The translations under genes were made by a program, and so were the position numbers. Shown here piece by piece: positions 11,359 to 22,420 of a DNA stretch of 64,000 nucleotides (its first letter is position 1; the number at the start of each line of letters is the position of its first letter). Below the pieces are notes generated by a model. It was not told the DNA's origin, did not search any database, and saw only the letters and a list, made by a program, of their open reading frames with translations. This DNA comes from Trichosporon coremiiforme (lineage: Eukaryota; Basidiomycota; Tremellomycetes; Trichosporonales; Trichosporonaceae), in contig BCJJ01000004.1 of assembly GCA_039545355.1 (NCBI GenBank), positions 558,001 to 622,000 of the forward strand, read 5' to 3'.

Positions 11359-13864
11359 GCACCCCAGACATCGATCGGGGTCAGTCCAACAAGACTTCGG
11401 AGTCTCGGAAAGGTGCGGAAGAAGAACCGCACAGAACAAGAATCGAACGAAACCCAAGTTGTCGCAAGTATAGGAAAGAGTTTGTCGTGTTGAATTGAAT
11501 CAAATCTGCTACCCCGGTTCTGTAGGCGTGGTCATCATCGGATTGGTTGTATGCATGCCTGCTAAAGTCTGCTGCGATTCCGAGCTTGATTCCGGTGTTC
11601 AGAACATCAAGGGTGGGTGGATACGTCGCCGAACATCGGGAAACCCAACGCGGTTTGTTTTGCTGACCGGTAGACATGTGACCGGTATGTCTGAGCACCG
11701 AAGTGAGGCTGTGGCCGATTGAGGCGAAGAGGTCTAGACTATTGCTCGGTTCAGCTTAGCCAGGATGAGGAAGAGATCGAGGGTGCTGGGTGCCCTGCAC
11801 GCGTAGTGCGCAGGAACGCGAGGAACAGAGAGGCACTAAGGGAATCATTCCAGGTGGCTCAGATCAAGCAATTCGTTTGGTCGGCATGCGAAGTACTTGC
11901 AGGAGGCGCTCGGTGTGAGAGTGTGTGAGTGTGTGAAGGCGCCGACGGAGCCCTTGTCGCAATCTTGTCATGCTCACTCGTGTCTACAGTGAGGACCTCG
12001 CATCCTTGTTGCCAAGTGAACTCTGCAGATTGTGGAAAGTTGAGTGTCTTGACGAGATGCAGGGTATGCTTGCGCTATGGATCTGGACCTCGTACTTCTC
12101 GAGGATCGAGGACTAAGGGTTCCAACGAATGCGACACTGTGATACGCGTTCAAGACTATGCGATGTGACAGTCGAGTTCTGGAGCCTTCTGGCCAGCAAG
12201 CCTCATGCACTCAAGCCAGGCGGGGCCGTGCACGCTATCCTACATATCCTGCGGGTACTGCATTGTGGTTCCCCAAGCGGGCGTCCAGACCTCTGAGGAA
12301 AAAGCTAATGATGATCGGTGTCTGGTGTCCTAATGACCCTACCCAGCTCAACGGACAAGCCGTTGGGACCTCGTAATAGGCCGTGCGAGTTTATTCTGGA
12401 GGCCGTTGTGCGTGGGTTAGCCCAAGCATGCTGAGTTTAACGAGTGCCTAGAGCCTCGGTGTGGTACGTGTGGTGCCGAGTCCCAAAACAGCATACTCCG
12501 GGCCGGTACTCGGCAGGTGGGGCACGCTACGGAAGGCGCCCATGACTGTGTTGTCAGCGCGAAATTCTGCTGGGTTTGGTGCGCCGAACTGTAACTGCAT
12601 GGATGGCAGCACTGCCTGTCAGCGCTTTGCCCAATCACAGCGGCCGTGGTGCCTCGGAGTGTTTCAGGAATGCGGTTCAGGGCTGCTCCAGGGAGGCGTG
12701 AAAGCGACGCGTCGGACGGGGTATATTCCGGGGTAAGCAGACCTGTGGCGCCGTAAAGGGTAATTCAATGACCCTGCACTGCCCGGAATGCCCTGAAGAA
12801 CACTCGCGCTGTGAATGGCTCCTGTCCGCTTGTGGTGCGCTCAGCGTTTGAGGTCTTACCCCTTCCCTCCGTACCTCTGTGCCGACTGCGCCCTCTCTTG
12901 ATGTGCGATGTGCGCGATGTGCGCTATCAAGGTGACAGGAAAAGGACTATAGGACGGGCTGACGGTCATCACGCCGCAGCCGCACGCTCGCGACAGACAG
13001 AGGCGCGCATTGGATACTGCTGCTCAACTGCGCCCCACCGCACCTGATTCCATTCTGATCCGGACCCGACACCTGCTGCGAGATCACACGCGTCTCTTCC
13101 GTCTCGCTCACCTCTAAGCTCGTCGTACCCCGTACGCATCCGGCGACCATGCCAGGGCCGTCCTTTGGCGCACAGGGTCGACCGGCTGCTCTGAAAGACC
13201 TCAATAATTGAGGCGTCGTAGACATGGCCCGCCGAGATCGTCAGCCCGTACGGCGGAAGGGTACGCGCCGTATCCTCTGGGCCTATTGGCTGCATGCGCT
13301 GCAGCTGCTGCGCGGTGTTGATCTGAAGCTTTGAAGCCAGTCTGTGCTGCAATTCTGGACTACGGGGATACGGGTCCATGAGCTCCTAGGCTCAAGGGTT
13401 GCCCAGAATAGTGCGAGGCTTGGGACTGCAAGGCGCCCAAAGCCCCAGGGTATCGACCATGGACCCGAAAGTACGCGTGAAAGCTTAAGCGCCCGTGTGT
13501 GTACCCTCGACGCTTTGGGCCAGGCGATCACCCCCGGCACCCCAATGGCCCCAGCCCTCATGCCCTCAATCGTCTCAACGAAACACTCAACCTCTATCCC
13601 CCCCGTCCTCACATCAGGAGCCGCTCTACCTTATTTAACTAGCACTTCCGCTCTCAGTCACTCTTTTCCCCTCGTCCATCCACCGTCTTTCGTTTTTCTC
13701 TATCTCCTTCTCTCTCCGTCCGACGCACTCACCAACTGGTTTGGTCAAGTTCCCGGTCCCCCCTCCGCCTTCCTCAACACCGTTGTCACACCCGCCTGTA
13801 CCACCTACAATCGTTTGTCAACCACTTTCACTTTGAGATCTAGATAGAAATCAACACGACCAAC
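11359..13864. other. Intergenic, long leader of the GH128 gene
   Basis: About 2.5 kb with no supported gene. Around 12900 there is a short imperfect tandem repeat of GATGTGCG units. The last 250 bp before the GH128 start is pyrimidine-rich (CT tracts at 13650-13740), typical of a fungal core promoter and 5' UTR. I see no RNA gene. Confidence 0.6.
13632..13638 (+). promoter_or_regulatory. TATA-like box of the GH128 gene
   Basis: TATTTAA lies about 230 bp upstream of the GH128 ATG and is followed by a CT-rich tract, the usual arrangement of a highly expressed fungal gene. The position is right, but there is no direct evidence of use. Confidence 0.35.
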
Positions 13865-15238
13865 ATGCGTACCGCTGCTCTCGTCTCGCTTCTCCTCGCC
13901 GTCGCGGCCGTCGATGCCCGCCCCGGCCACGGCCACGGTGTCGCTCGCCGCCACCACCGCCAGGCCGCCGCCGCCCGTCGCGACCTGCCCAAGCTTGTCA
14001 CCCGTTCCGACGGCCGCAAGTGCAAGCCCCGTCCCCAGACTTCCAACGGCCAGGACGCCGCCCAGGGTGCCCAGCTCAACCAGGAGGGTGGTCAGGACGC
14101 CTCTGGCGACCAGCAGGATGGTGGTGACTCGACCGTCACCGTCGCTCCCACTGGCTCCTACACCCAGGTCCCCGGTGCCGACAAGGCCTCGGCGTCGTCT
14201 GCTGCTGCCCCCAGCTCCGCTGGCGGTGACAACTGGATCGGCGGCGACAACAACAACCAGGGCAACAACGACCAGGCCTCCTCGACCTCTTCGGCCGAGG
14301 ACACTACCGCCACTGCCCCCACCAAGGAGCACGGTTACGGCGGTGGTCTCTCCACTGGCAGCGTCGGCGGCGGCCCTGCCAAGAAGGCCGGTGTCTCTTA
14401 CATCGCCCCTGGAAAGGCTTGGGACGAGCTCAAGAGCCTCCTCGGTTGGTACTCGACTTACAGCGCCACGCCCGGAGACAACATGCCCGGTCCCGAGGGC
14501 GACGGCTCCGAGACGCCTACCTTCGTCGCCATTCTCTGGGGCGAGGGTGACAACCCCGCTGAGCCTTCTGACGGTGACCGTCTCCAGAAGTTCAAGCAGC
14601 TCGCTCAGGACGACTCCTACGTCCGCTACGCTCAGGGCTTCTTCGAGCCTGACTGCCCCGGCTACATGTCCGCTGACATGGACGTCGACAGCGGTATTCG
14701 TCTCTGGAACGAGATCGTCGAGCCCATGAAGAACAAGGGCACTGCCCTCATCTCGCCCTCCATGTGCAAGCAGATGGCCGAGACCTGGCTTCAGGAGTTC
14801 AAGGAGAAGGGCGGTGACTGGCAGTTCACCAACGTCCACATCAACAAGCCCGACGGCAAGTCTGTCCGCGCTGCTGTGGACCAGTACCTCGACCGCTACG
14901 GCAAGGACCTCTGGATCTCGGAGTGGGCGTGTGTCTACGACCACACCGGCCGCACCTGCGACCGCGCCGACGACAACCAGTTCTGCCCCTGTACCGACAT
15001 GGGTGAGATCGAGAACTACATCAACGGCACCGTCTACCTCTTCGAGCACCACCCCCGTATCGCCGCCCACGCCTTCTCCAACGGTGACGGCCTCGGCGAC
15101 CAGTGGAAGCTCTGGGACCAGTGGGGAGGTGACCTCACCGCCACTGGCCGTCTCTACCGCAACGCCCTCGAGGCCGTCCAGGCCGGTACCCTCCAGATCC
15201 CCGAGGGTTGGGAGGAGGCCTGCGCCAACCTCAACTAA
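13865..15238 (+). CDS. Secreted glycoside hydrolase, GH128/Asl1-like
   Basis: Uninterrupted 457-aa frame with ATG in a good context (CCAACATGC). Residues 1-18 (MRTAALVSLLLAVAAVDA) are a signal peptide, followed by a His/Arg-rich stretch that could be a Kex2-processed propeptide. Residues about 45-170 are a low-complexity Gln/Asn/Ser/Thr/Gly linker. From about 178 (GVSYIAPGKAWDEL) the Asl1-like catalytic core follows. It has GFFEPDCPG (candidate acid/base Glu261), LWISEWAC (candidate nucleophile Glu353) and a C-terminal WD-x2-G-x-L-x2-TG-x-LY pattern. GH128 enzymes act on beta-1,3-glucan, so a role in cell-wall glucan turnover is likely. Cysteines in CVYD, CDRAD and CPC suggest disulphides. 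The family call rests on these motifs; the exact substrate is inferred. Confidence 0.82.
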   Translation: MRTAALVSLLLAVAAVDARPGHGHGVARRHHRQAAAARRDLPKLVTRSDGRKCKPRPQTSNGQDAAQGAQLNQEGGQDASGDQQDGGDSTVTVAPTGSYTQVPGADKASASSAAAPSSAGGDNWIGGDNNNQGNNDQASSTSSAEDTTATAPTKEHGYGGGLSTGSVGGGPAKKAGVSYIAPGKAWDELKSLLGWYSTYSATPGDNMPGPEGDGSETPTFVAILWGEGDNPAEPSDGDRLQKFKQLAQDDSYVRYAQGFFEPDCPGYMSADMDVDSGIRLWNEIVEPMKNKGTALISPSMCKQMAETWLQEFKEKGGDWQFTNVHINKPDGKSVRAAVDQYLDRYGKDLWISEWACVYDHTGRTCDRADDNQFCPCTDMGEIENYINGTVYLFEHHPRIAAHAFSNGDGLGDQWKLWDQWGGDLTATGRLYRNALEAVQAGTLQIPEGWEEACANLN

Positions 15239-16702
15239 GCGCGCCGTTACTGCGCACCCCGTTGAGCGGGAAGGAGAGTCGATCCGCAACCGTTCCTCTC
15301 CAACCTAAAACTACCCAGCGCGTTCTATGATCCCCCAGAGCGTGCGCCTCCTCTACTACCTTGCATTCCTGCATAACACTGACAATAATAGCAGTACACC
15401 TTCGTACTGTGCATTGTTTTACACCTGTAGCCCCACACGTATGCACCTGGCGTGCTTCGTTGCAATGTTATATTACGACCTCATGACTTGGTATCAATGA
15501 CCCTTTGCGATTTCCAGCCTGCACTGACATCAGACCACTGCCGCGGATATGCGAGCAGCACGCGACGATCTCGAGTCTGAAAAAGACTTGGCGAGGAAGG
15601 AGTGAAGTGTGACGGGGGGAAGGAGCAATGAGGCTTGGTTGGACTGAATGCTGACAGGGTGAGGGTGGACAGTGACGGGGACGTTGCACGGCATGCATCG
15701 CTGTGCGCTGTGCGTCCTGCACGAATCGCGCATCGCATTGGGCCGGTGTACCGCTACTCAGGAAGCCGGGATGGAGTAGGGCGGATGAGGATGACGCGTG
15801 CACACTGGCTGAAGCGGTTGGAGCTGCCGGGGCGAGGCCAGCGAGGAGCAAGGGGACGGCCGGCCGATAGGGCTTAAGGAAGGAGCTCAAGGCAGCTCAG
15901 GCAACTCAGGCAGGGACGCGTCTTCTGACGCGTCTGGCGTAGGACAACCCAGATTCAGGTACACAAAGTTACCCGTTCTTCCTCTGCCTGCTCGAACTCT
16001 TCTGCGTGTGCACGATGCACGAGACGATGTTTGCATGCACTCGGAAGCGGGCAGCGAGGGGTGGGGTAAGCTTTCCGGGCAGCCGGCATTGATGCCGCGA
16101 TGCGATCGGTGTATCGAGTTTCGGCGTGTGGTCAGAGTCTGGTGTTGAAAAGGGGCGAGGAAGCCCAAACCCGCACCCACGCTTCGTGCTGTACCGTACC
16201 GATGTACCTTGTCCCTCATGGCAGTCGAGTAAGCTCAGTTGCACGGGCCACCATCCGGCACTCGGCTTGAGCATTTGCTCAGAAGTAGCCTGACGCCTGA
16301 AGCAACGGTGGAGCATTCGCCCCGCGCGACCTGGGCGACCTGCAAGACTTTAGAGCTTTATGCGAGCAGTGACCATCCGGAGTGTCTGACCAGGCCGGTC
16401 GCGCCAGGAGCGCCAATTGCTCGATCCTCAGGCGATGGCTCCTAGCTCCTAGCGCCTAGGTTCCTGTCGGACCGTCTCAGCAACTTGGCTGACCTGGCCG
16501 CCTAGCACCAAAGCCAACCTGCGCCTGCAGCCTGCAAGTGAATGCATGCGCCTGGCGCCCTTCCCTCCATTATTCGACACCGCACCTGCATACCTGTGTA
16601 CACACACATACATCTCCTTCTCACCTTCCCTTTTTCAATCTCACCCTTATCTCTCACTCGCGCACTCGCTACCCTCACCCCCACAGCACCAAGGCTCTCG
16701 CC
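15239..16702. other. Intergenic, no gene recognised
   Basis: About 1.5 kb. A 140-codon minus-strand frame at 15468-15890 has low-quality composition and no motifs, so I do not call it. The last 150 bp before 16703 is pyrimidine-rich and is the likely promoter and 5' UTR of the coiled-coil gene. Confidence 0.55.
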
Positions 16703-19700
16703 ATGTCGCTCGTGGACGACGCACCCCACCCCACCGACATTGCTCTCCAGGAGCTCGGCGAGCGGCCAGCAGACTCTCCTGTCGAGGACCAGAACGAGCG
16801 CCCGGACCCTCCGGCGGCGTCTGAGCCAGATCGCACTTCAGACGACCATGACACGACCGACGCGGGGGACGGAGACATCGAAATGACCACGTCAACCGAC
16901 AACGCGGATATTCCCACCGAGGACTCCGCCGCGACTGACTCGGGCAAGGAGAACGTCAAGGAGGAGAAGGAGAACGGCCACTCGGCACGGGACGCTGGCG
17001 GCGTCAAGAAGATCCTCAAGAGCGGCGTCTTCGGAGGTCAGTGCACTGAGGAAATGCGATGTGATGGGGGCAAGTCTGCACCACACTGCTGCCTCTGATA
17101 TTTTGTTTACATTCAGCGCTGACGTTCAGCGTCGCCCAAGGCTGTCGCCTCGGCTCGCAAGCCGATCGTCACCAAGGCAGGCTCCACGACGTCCGCGACG
17201 CCGAGGGTCTCACTCGCGAACCGCAAGCCCCTCACCGCCCCGACCGCTGCCTCGGCCGCTCGCACCGCTGGTCAGGATAAGGTGCCCCCTCCCCGCCCGA
17301 AGACGGCCTCGTCCTCGTCCACTGGCCCCGGCTCTCCAGTCATTCGTCCCCGCTCCCTCACTTCCAGCACGAGTACTGCTACCGCCCCGACGGCAGCATC
17401 TGCGTCTAAGCGCCCGAGCGTGGGCCCCGCCGCGGGCGCGTCTGCCACGTCGACTGCTACCCCTCGTGTTCGTCCGAGCACCACGAAACCTGCAGTGCCA
17501 TCAGCGCGTGTCGCAGGGTCTGGCGCATCGCGTACCTCGACTTCGAGTGCTACCGCCCCCACTGCCGCGGCCCGGGCGCGCACAACCGCATCTGGCCCGA
17601 ACGGTTTAACCTCGTCCACGGCCTCCACTCGAACAGCCTCTTCTGTCTCTGCGACGAAGCCGACGACGCCCGCGGCCAAGCCCCGCGCTAGCTTGTCTGT
17701 TTCGTCGAGGACGTCGACCGCCACCAAGCCTACCCTTGCGTCGGCTGGCCACCGCGCACGTGCGAGCACGGCGGCTTCGACGGCCGGATCGATCCGCGCC
17801 TCTGCCTCGTCGACTTCGGGCTCCGGCGGCGCCCTCCAGACCCGTATCGAGGGGCTCACAAAGAAGTTTGAGGAGGAGAAGGCTGCCCTCGAGGCGAAGA
17901 TCGCTGAGATCACCGAGGAGGGTGCCAAGAAGCTCGAGGAGGAGAAGGGTCAGCTCGAGGCTTCCCTCTCCGCGATCACCATCCAGCGTGACGAGTTACA
18001 GGCTAGGTGAGTGTGGTCTCCGCCATCGACGAAGCACGTGCTAACAAGTTTCAGCATCACCAAGATCCAGGAGGAGCTCGAGAACGCCAAGTCTGCTCAT
18101 GCTGCTGCCGACGAAAAGGTCAACAAGCTGCAGGAGGAGAATGCGCGCCAAATTGCCGAGGCGGAGAGCTCTAGGGAGGCTCTGGTAGCCGAGCGCGAGA
18201 CACAGCTCAAGGAGTGAGTTTGGAGAAGAGGTCTGTGCTGACGCAATTCAGGCTTTCTACTGCCCGAGACGCCGCCCAGTCGGATCTCAAGACGTCTCAG
18301 GATAAGCTCGCTTCCGCCGAGAAAGCCCACGCGACCGTCGAGGCTTCGCTTGCTTCGCTCCAGGCCGAGCTCGCAGCGAAGACCAAGGAGCACGAGGAGC
18401 ATGTCACCAAGACCAAGCAGGAGGTCACTGCTCTGCAGGAGAAGCTCTCCAAGGTCACGTCCCTCAAGGACAAGCTCGAGGCTGAGATCGCCGAGGGTGC
18501 TGAGGAGGCCGAGAAGAGCATGGCTGGCCTCCAGGGCATGGAGGGCAAGGTCAAGGAGCTCGAGGAACAGGTCGAGGAACTTCGGGACGACTTAAAGAAG
18601 GAGCAGGCTGCCCGCGAGACCGACCGCAAGAGCTGGGAGGAGGAGCGCGCCAAGTTAAAGGGCGAGCTCGATGGCCACGTTCAGACCAAGAAGGGTCACG
18701 AGGAGGCTCTCGCCAAGGCGACCGCGTCTTCTGAGACCAACGACAAGGAGCTCAAGGTTTGTGCTCTTTTGGTGAGCGATTGCGCTAACATAACCAGGCC
18801 TTGAAGGAGGCGCACGACTCTTTGTCTTCTGCTCACACTGAGCTCACATCGAAGAGCGCTGCGCAGGAGGAGACCATCGTCGGCTTACAGAAGCAGTTGG
18901 AGAAGGCCTCAGCTGGAAGCGCCGACTCGGAGGGGCTGCGTGCCGAGCTGGCCAAGGTTGCAGCTGAGCGCGACTCTCTGAAGGCCAAGCTGGAGGCGAG
19001 TGGCGCGACCGTGAAGCAGCTCGAGACCTCGAAGTCTGAGGCTGACAGTAAGATCAAGGAGCTGCAGGCATCTGTCGCCAAGCTCGAGGAGACTGTCGCT
19101 TCGCTGAAGGGCGAGCACGAGAAGAGCACCGCTGCTGCGTCCAAGGAAACCGAGAAGAAGGTCGCCGCCGCCGCGAAGCAGGCCGAGGAGGCTGCCTCGG
19201 CGTCGCACGCTGCCAAGATCAAGGAGTTAGAGACGAAGCACTCCGAGGAGCTCGCCACCATCTCTAAGGGAGCCACGGAGAGCGCCGCTGCCTCGCACGC
19301 CGCCGAGCTTGATGCCTTAAAGAAGGAGCACGCCGAGAAGCTCTCCGCTGCTGAGAAGTCTGCCGGCGCTGCCGAGTCCAAGGCTGTCGAGGCCGCCGCC
19401 AAGAAGCACAAGGTGGAGCTCGAGTCGCTGAAGGCTGAGCACACGCATACTCTCGAGGCGGCCAAGGAGTTCGCCGTCGAGTCTGCTGCCGCCGGACACG
19501 CCAAGGAGATCGAGGCTCTCAAGACTGCTCACCAGAAGGAGGTCGCTGACCGGTCCAAGTCTGCCAAGGAGTCGGCCGCGAAGGAGCACGCCGCTGAGCT
19601 TGAGAAGACCAAGAAGGAGCACGCCACTGTCGTTGCGAACCACTCGAAGGAGCTCGAGATTCTCGCGGCTTCGCACGCCGAGGAGCTCAACAAGGCCAAG

Positions 19701-20435
19701 GGCGGCTCCGACGCCAAGCTCAAGGAGGCCGAGACCGCGCGCACCGCTGCGACCACCGAGCTTGAGGAGCTCCGCAAGAAGCTGACCGCGGCGTCGCAGG
19801 AGCTCGAGACTGAGAAGACCGCAGCGAAGCAATCGACCGCAACCATCAACGAACTTCGCACCAAGATCGACCAGCTTTCCATGGAGAACGGTAGTCAGTC
19901 ACCCGGCGGATCTAAGGACACCGCCGTCGCCCAGCTCCGAAAGGACCTGCAGGCCCGCTCGGAGGAGCTTGAGGGCATGAACGTCGTAAGTTTCGATTCG
20001 CTCTTCTTCATTTGACCGCAGATGCTTGAGATGAACCGCAATGAGTTTGAGCGCGCGCTCGCCGACGCCAAGACTGAGCACCAGTCTGAGCTCACCGCCA
20101 CGACGCAACGCCTGAACACAACCATCACCAACTTGCAGGAGGAGCTCAAGACGGAGCGCGCCGAGAAGGCGTCTGCCCTTCAGCAGGTGAATGAGTTAGC
20201 CGCTCCCCTCGGAGTAGCCGCCCCGATTGGCGATTCGCCCCGTACGCAGCATATCGCGCAGCTCGAGGACACGCTTGCGAACCTCCGCCTGGAGATCGAG
20301 CGTCGCGACGAGGAGGCTGCCGCCGACCCGTCCAAGCGCTCTGGCGACGGTCACGCCGGCGACGACACCGCCGACGTCGAGGACGACGCTGTCGAGGAGA
20401 TCGTCGAGGAGGCCGCGGCGGCCGCCTCGGCGTGA
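16703..20435 (+). CDS. Large coiled-coil protein with Ser/Thr/Ala-rich basic N-terminal region
   Basis: Six exons (16703-17036, 17130-18006, 18055-18213, 18252-18756, 18798-19985, 20022-20435) sum to 3477 nt and 1158 aa. Residues 1-110 are acidic and polar. About 112-345 is a Ser/Thr/Ala/Pro/Arg-rich basic region (TPRVSLANRKPL and similar), resembling the disordered microtubule- or nucleic-acid-binding regions of cytoskeletal proteins. From about 350 to the end it is almost continuous coiled coil (KKFEEEKAALEAKIAEI and onward), with a C-terminal acidic tail (DDAVEEIVEEAAAAASA). Inside the coil an Ala/His/Lys/Glu-rich unit recurs (19190-19720). No enzymatic domain is visible. It could be a scaffold or a spindle-, septin- or vesicle-tether-associated protein, but I do not recognise an orthologue. 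Confidence 0.8.
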
Positions 20436-21262
20436 TCCAGCTCCGATCTCGATTCACCACTCCCCGATTCATCCCCGATGCGTGGAACCTTGTGCTAACA
20501 TTTTTTGTTTAGTTGGAGCAACAAAAAGCGATTTAACGTTCAAGTTCGAGCCTTCCTGTAGAGGACGCGGGTGACCGTCGATCCTACAGTTCCACCGACG
20601 CCCTGCTCCCAGAAGGCGCCCCCGAGCCGAGGGCTAACGTCCCGGTGAGAGCAGGTGCGGGTGCGGGTGCGGGTGCGGGGCTGCGTTCCTTCCTTTCCTC
20701 TTCAACGACATCAGCTACGACTACGACTATTCCTGTTTGCCCGACTGCCAACATAGAACTAGTAAACCTGGGTGCCACAGCCCCACCAACTACCACATCA
20801 ACTACTACCCCAACCCCTTCCAATCTAACATCTCCAACCCCAATACCAACCCCCCTTCCAACTTATACAACACAACAACAGCAAGAAACGACAGATGACA
20901 AGGAGGCGAGGCGCGGCTGCAGGCTCAGGCTGCGCTGCTGGCTGTGGCGCTGGCTGGGATTCCAGGCGGCGTGGAACAAGACGGCCCGCGCTTGCGCGCT
21001 CCTCACGCGGCTGGTGCTCCGGTACGCTGGGGTAGTGGCGCACGCCGTCGTCCGGAGCGCGTCGGCCTGGATCCTGCGCCGCATGCGCGGGTGGTGGTGG
21101 ATGTGAGCGTGACGCCGGTGATCAGTTTTCTTTCCTACATTCCTTCATCCTAATGACATGCACATATCTGTACCATGCGCGAGGCGCCCGGCTTGCGTCT
21201 ATGGGTGCATCAGTCTACTGAGTGGAGCTGCGTCTGAAGCAATGTCTATGTCGATCAGACGT
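20436..21262. other. Intergenic between convergent genes
   Basis: Holds the 3' ends of the coiled-coil gene (+) and the Mpv17-type gene (-). A hexamer repeat of GTGCGG units lies at about 20655-20680. A 153-codon plus frame (20645-21106) has no ATG near its beginning, a Thr/Pro-rich middle and an Arg/Trp-rich end. I consider it unsupported, though a small gene cannot be excluded. Confidence 0.5.
20655..20680. repeat. Short GTGCGG tandem repeat
   Basis: About four head-to-tail copies of a GTGCGG hexamer just downstream of the coiled-coil gene. It is a simple repeat with no known role. Confidence 0.7.
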
Positions 21263-22420
21263 CTACTGCGTCGCGACCCGGTCGCGATCCTGGTACACTC
21301 CGTCCTTGTGATCCTGCGTCTCGAAAGTGTACGTCGGCGCATTCTCGTCCTCCTTTGCGCTCGGCCTGCCACCGGGCTGCTTCGCCCTACGGGCTTCCTC
21401 CTCGTCGCTCTTCTTGTTAAGCATGGAGAGGTAGCACGTCCACAGGATCCCTGCAGTCTGCTGGAACGGCAGCCGGAACTGGAGCGGGATGATCGTAAAG
21501 TTGACGGCCTGGATAGCAGGCCAGACCTGCCAGTTGGTGAGGAGGGCGCGGGGGTACATGGTCCGGAACTTGTCCTGGGTTTCGCCGAGGGACTTGCCCT
21601 CGAGTCCCGACATGAGGGCGGTGAAGAGGGCGAGCTGCACGTTAGCATTCACTCGACCAACACCACCCCTCCGCCCCCCTTGACCTTCCCCACGTAAGAG
21701 GAGATGAAGGGGAACTCGTGCAAAACTTACACCAACAGGCGCCGCGACCGCCTGATCCGCAAGCACCCGCTTCGCGAGCTGGATGCCCTGTGTCGCCTTG
21801 CTCGGCGCCTTGTTCGCGAGTGCGCCGGCAGTAGGCGAAAGAGGGAACTTGTAGTCGAGGAACTGGAGCCACTTCCCGATCAGCGGGCCCATGGCTGTTC
21901 CGAAGGCTGCGAAACGTAGCGTGCGCAGGGGGTCGTACTTCCAGTCTGTCTTGCCTGTTGACTTTGCCGTCTGTTGTTAGCGGCAGGCTCGTGGTGAGAG
22001 TTGGAAGGGGTGGGAGGTTAGGGAGGTTAGGGAGACTCCGGCGGAGGGCGTTGTCGGTGAAGAGATGAGGAAGGTAGGGAGGGGACTCACACTACCCTCG
22101 ATGCCCTGCGCGACTAGGTCGGAAACACTGGACAGGAACCCGTTCGCCAGCGAGAGCGTTCGCATGGGGTGCGCCTCATATTGCGCCGTGTAGTAGCTGG
22201 ACAGGCCGCGGAATAGTCCTTCAGATTAGCAGGTGGGTTCAAGAGGTAGGAGGGAGGCGCACCGTTCTGGGCTGTCTGTCAGCTATCGTTCGCTACGTCG
22301 CCGCATCTCCCCGGTCGACTGGATGGCTTTCATCGCTATCACCCTCTGGAGGACCGGGGTGCAGAATGGGTAAACAACCTGAGTGGCGACAACTTCTGTG
22401 GGTTGACACTCACCAGACAT
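21263..22420 (-). CDS. Mpv17/PXMP2 family integral membrane protein
   Basis: Model with exons 22420-22414 (ATGTCTG), 22271-22263 (9-nt microexon, optional), 22218-22091, 21970-21731 and 21634-21263. This gives 251 aa, or 248 without the microexon; both are in frame. The protein reads LFRGLSSYYTAQYEAHPMRT then LSLANGFLSSVSDLVAQGIE, the family N-terminus. It continues with DPLRTLRFAAFGTAMGPLIG, KWLQFLDYKFP, a DQAVAAP motif, and NWQVWPAIQAVNFTIIPLQF followed by WTCYLSMLNKK. These are the conserved helices of Mpv17, PXMP2 and Sym1. Such proteins have four membrane segments and sit in the mitochondrial inner or peroxisomal membrane, probably as channels. A hydrophilic tail of about 45 residues follows. 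Which organelle cannot be decided from sequence. Confidence 0.9.

Noticed and set aside
13805..15289. 494-codon minus-strand frame opposite the GH128 gene
   Set aside because: Antisense shadow caused by third-position GC bias; Val/Gly/Leu-rich with no motif.
15468..15890. 140-codon minus-strand frame downstream of GH128
   Set aside because: Low-quality composition, no family motif, no splice-linked partner.
20645..21106. 153-codon plus frame with Thr/Pro-rich middle
   Set aside because: Begins without ATG and ends in an Arg/Trp-rich stretch; no family and no credible upstream exon.
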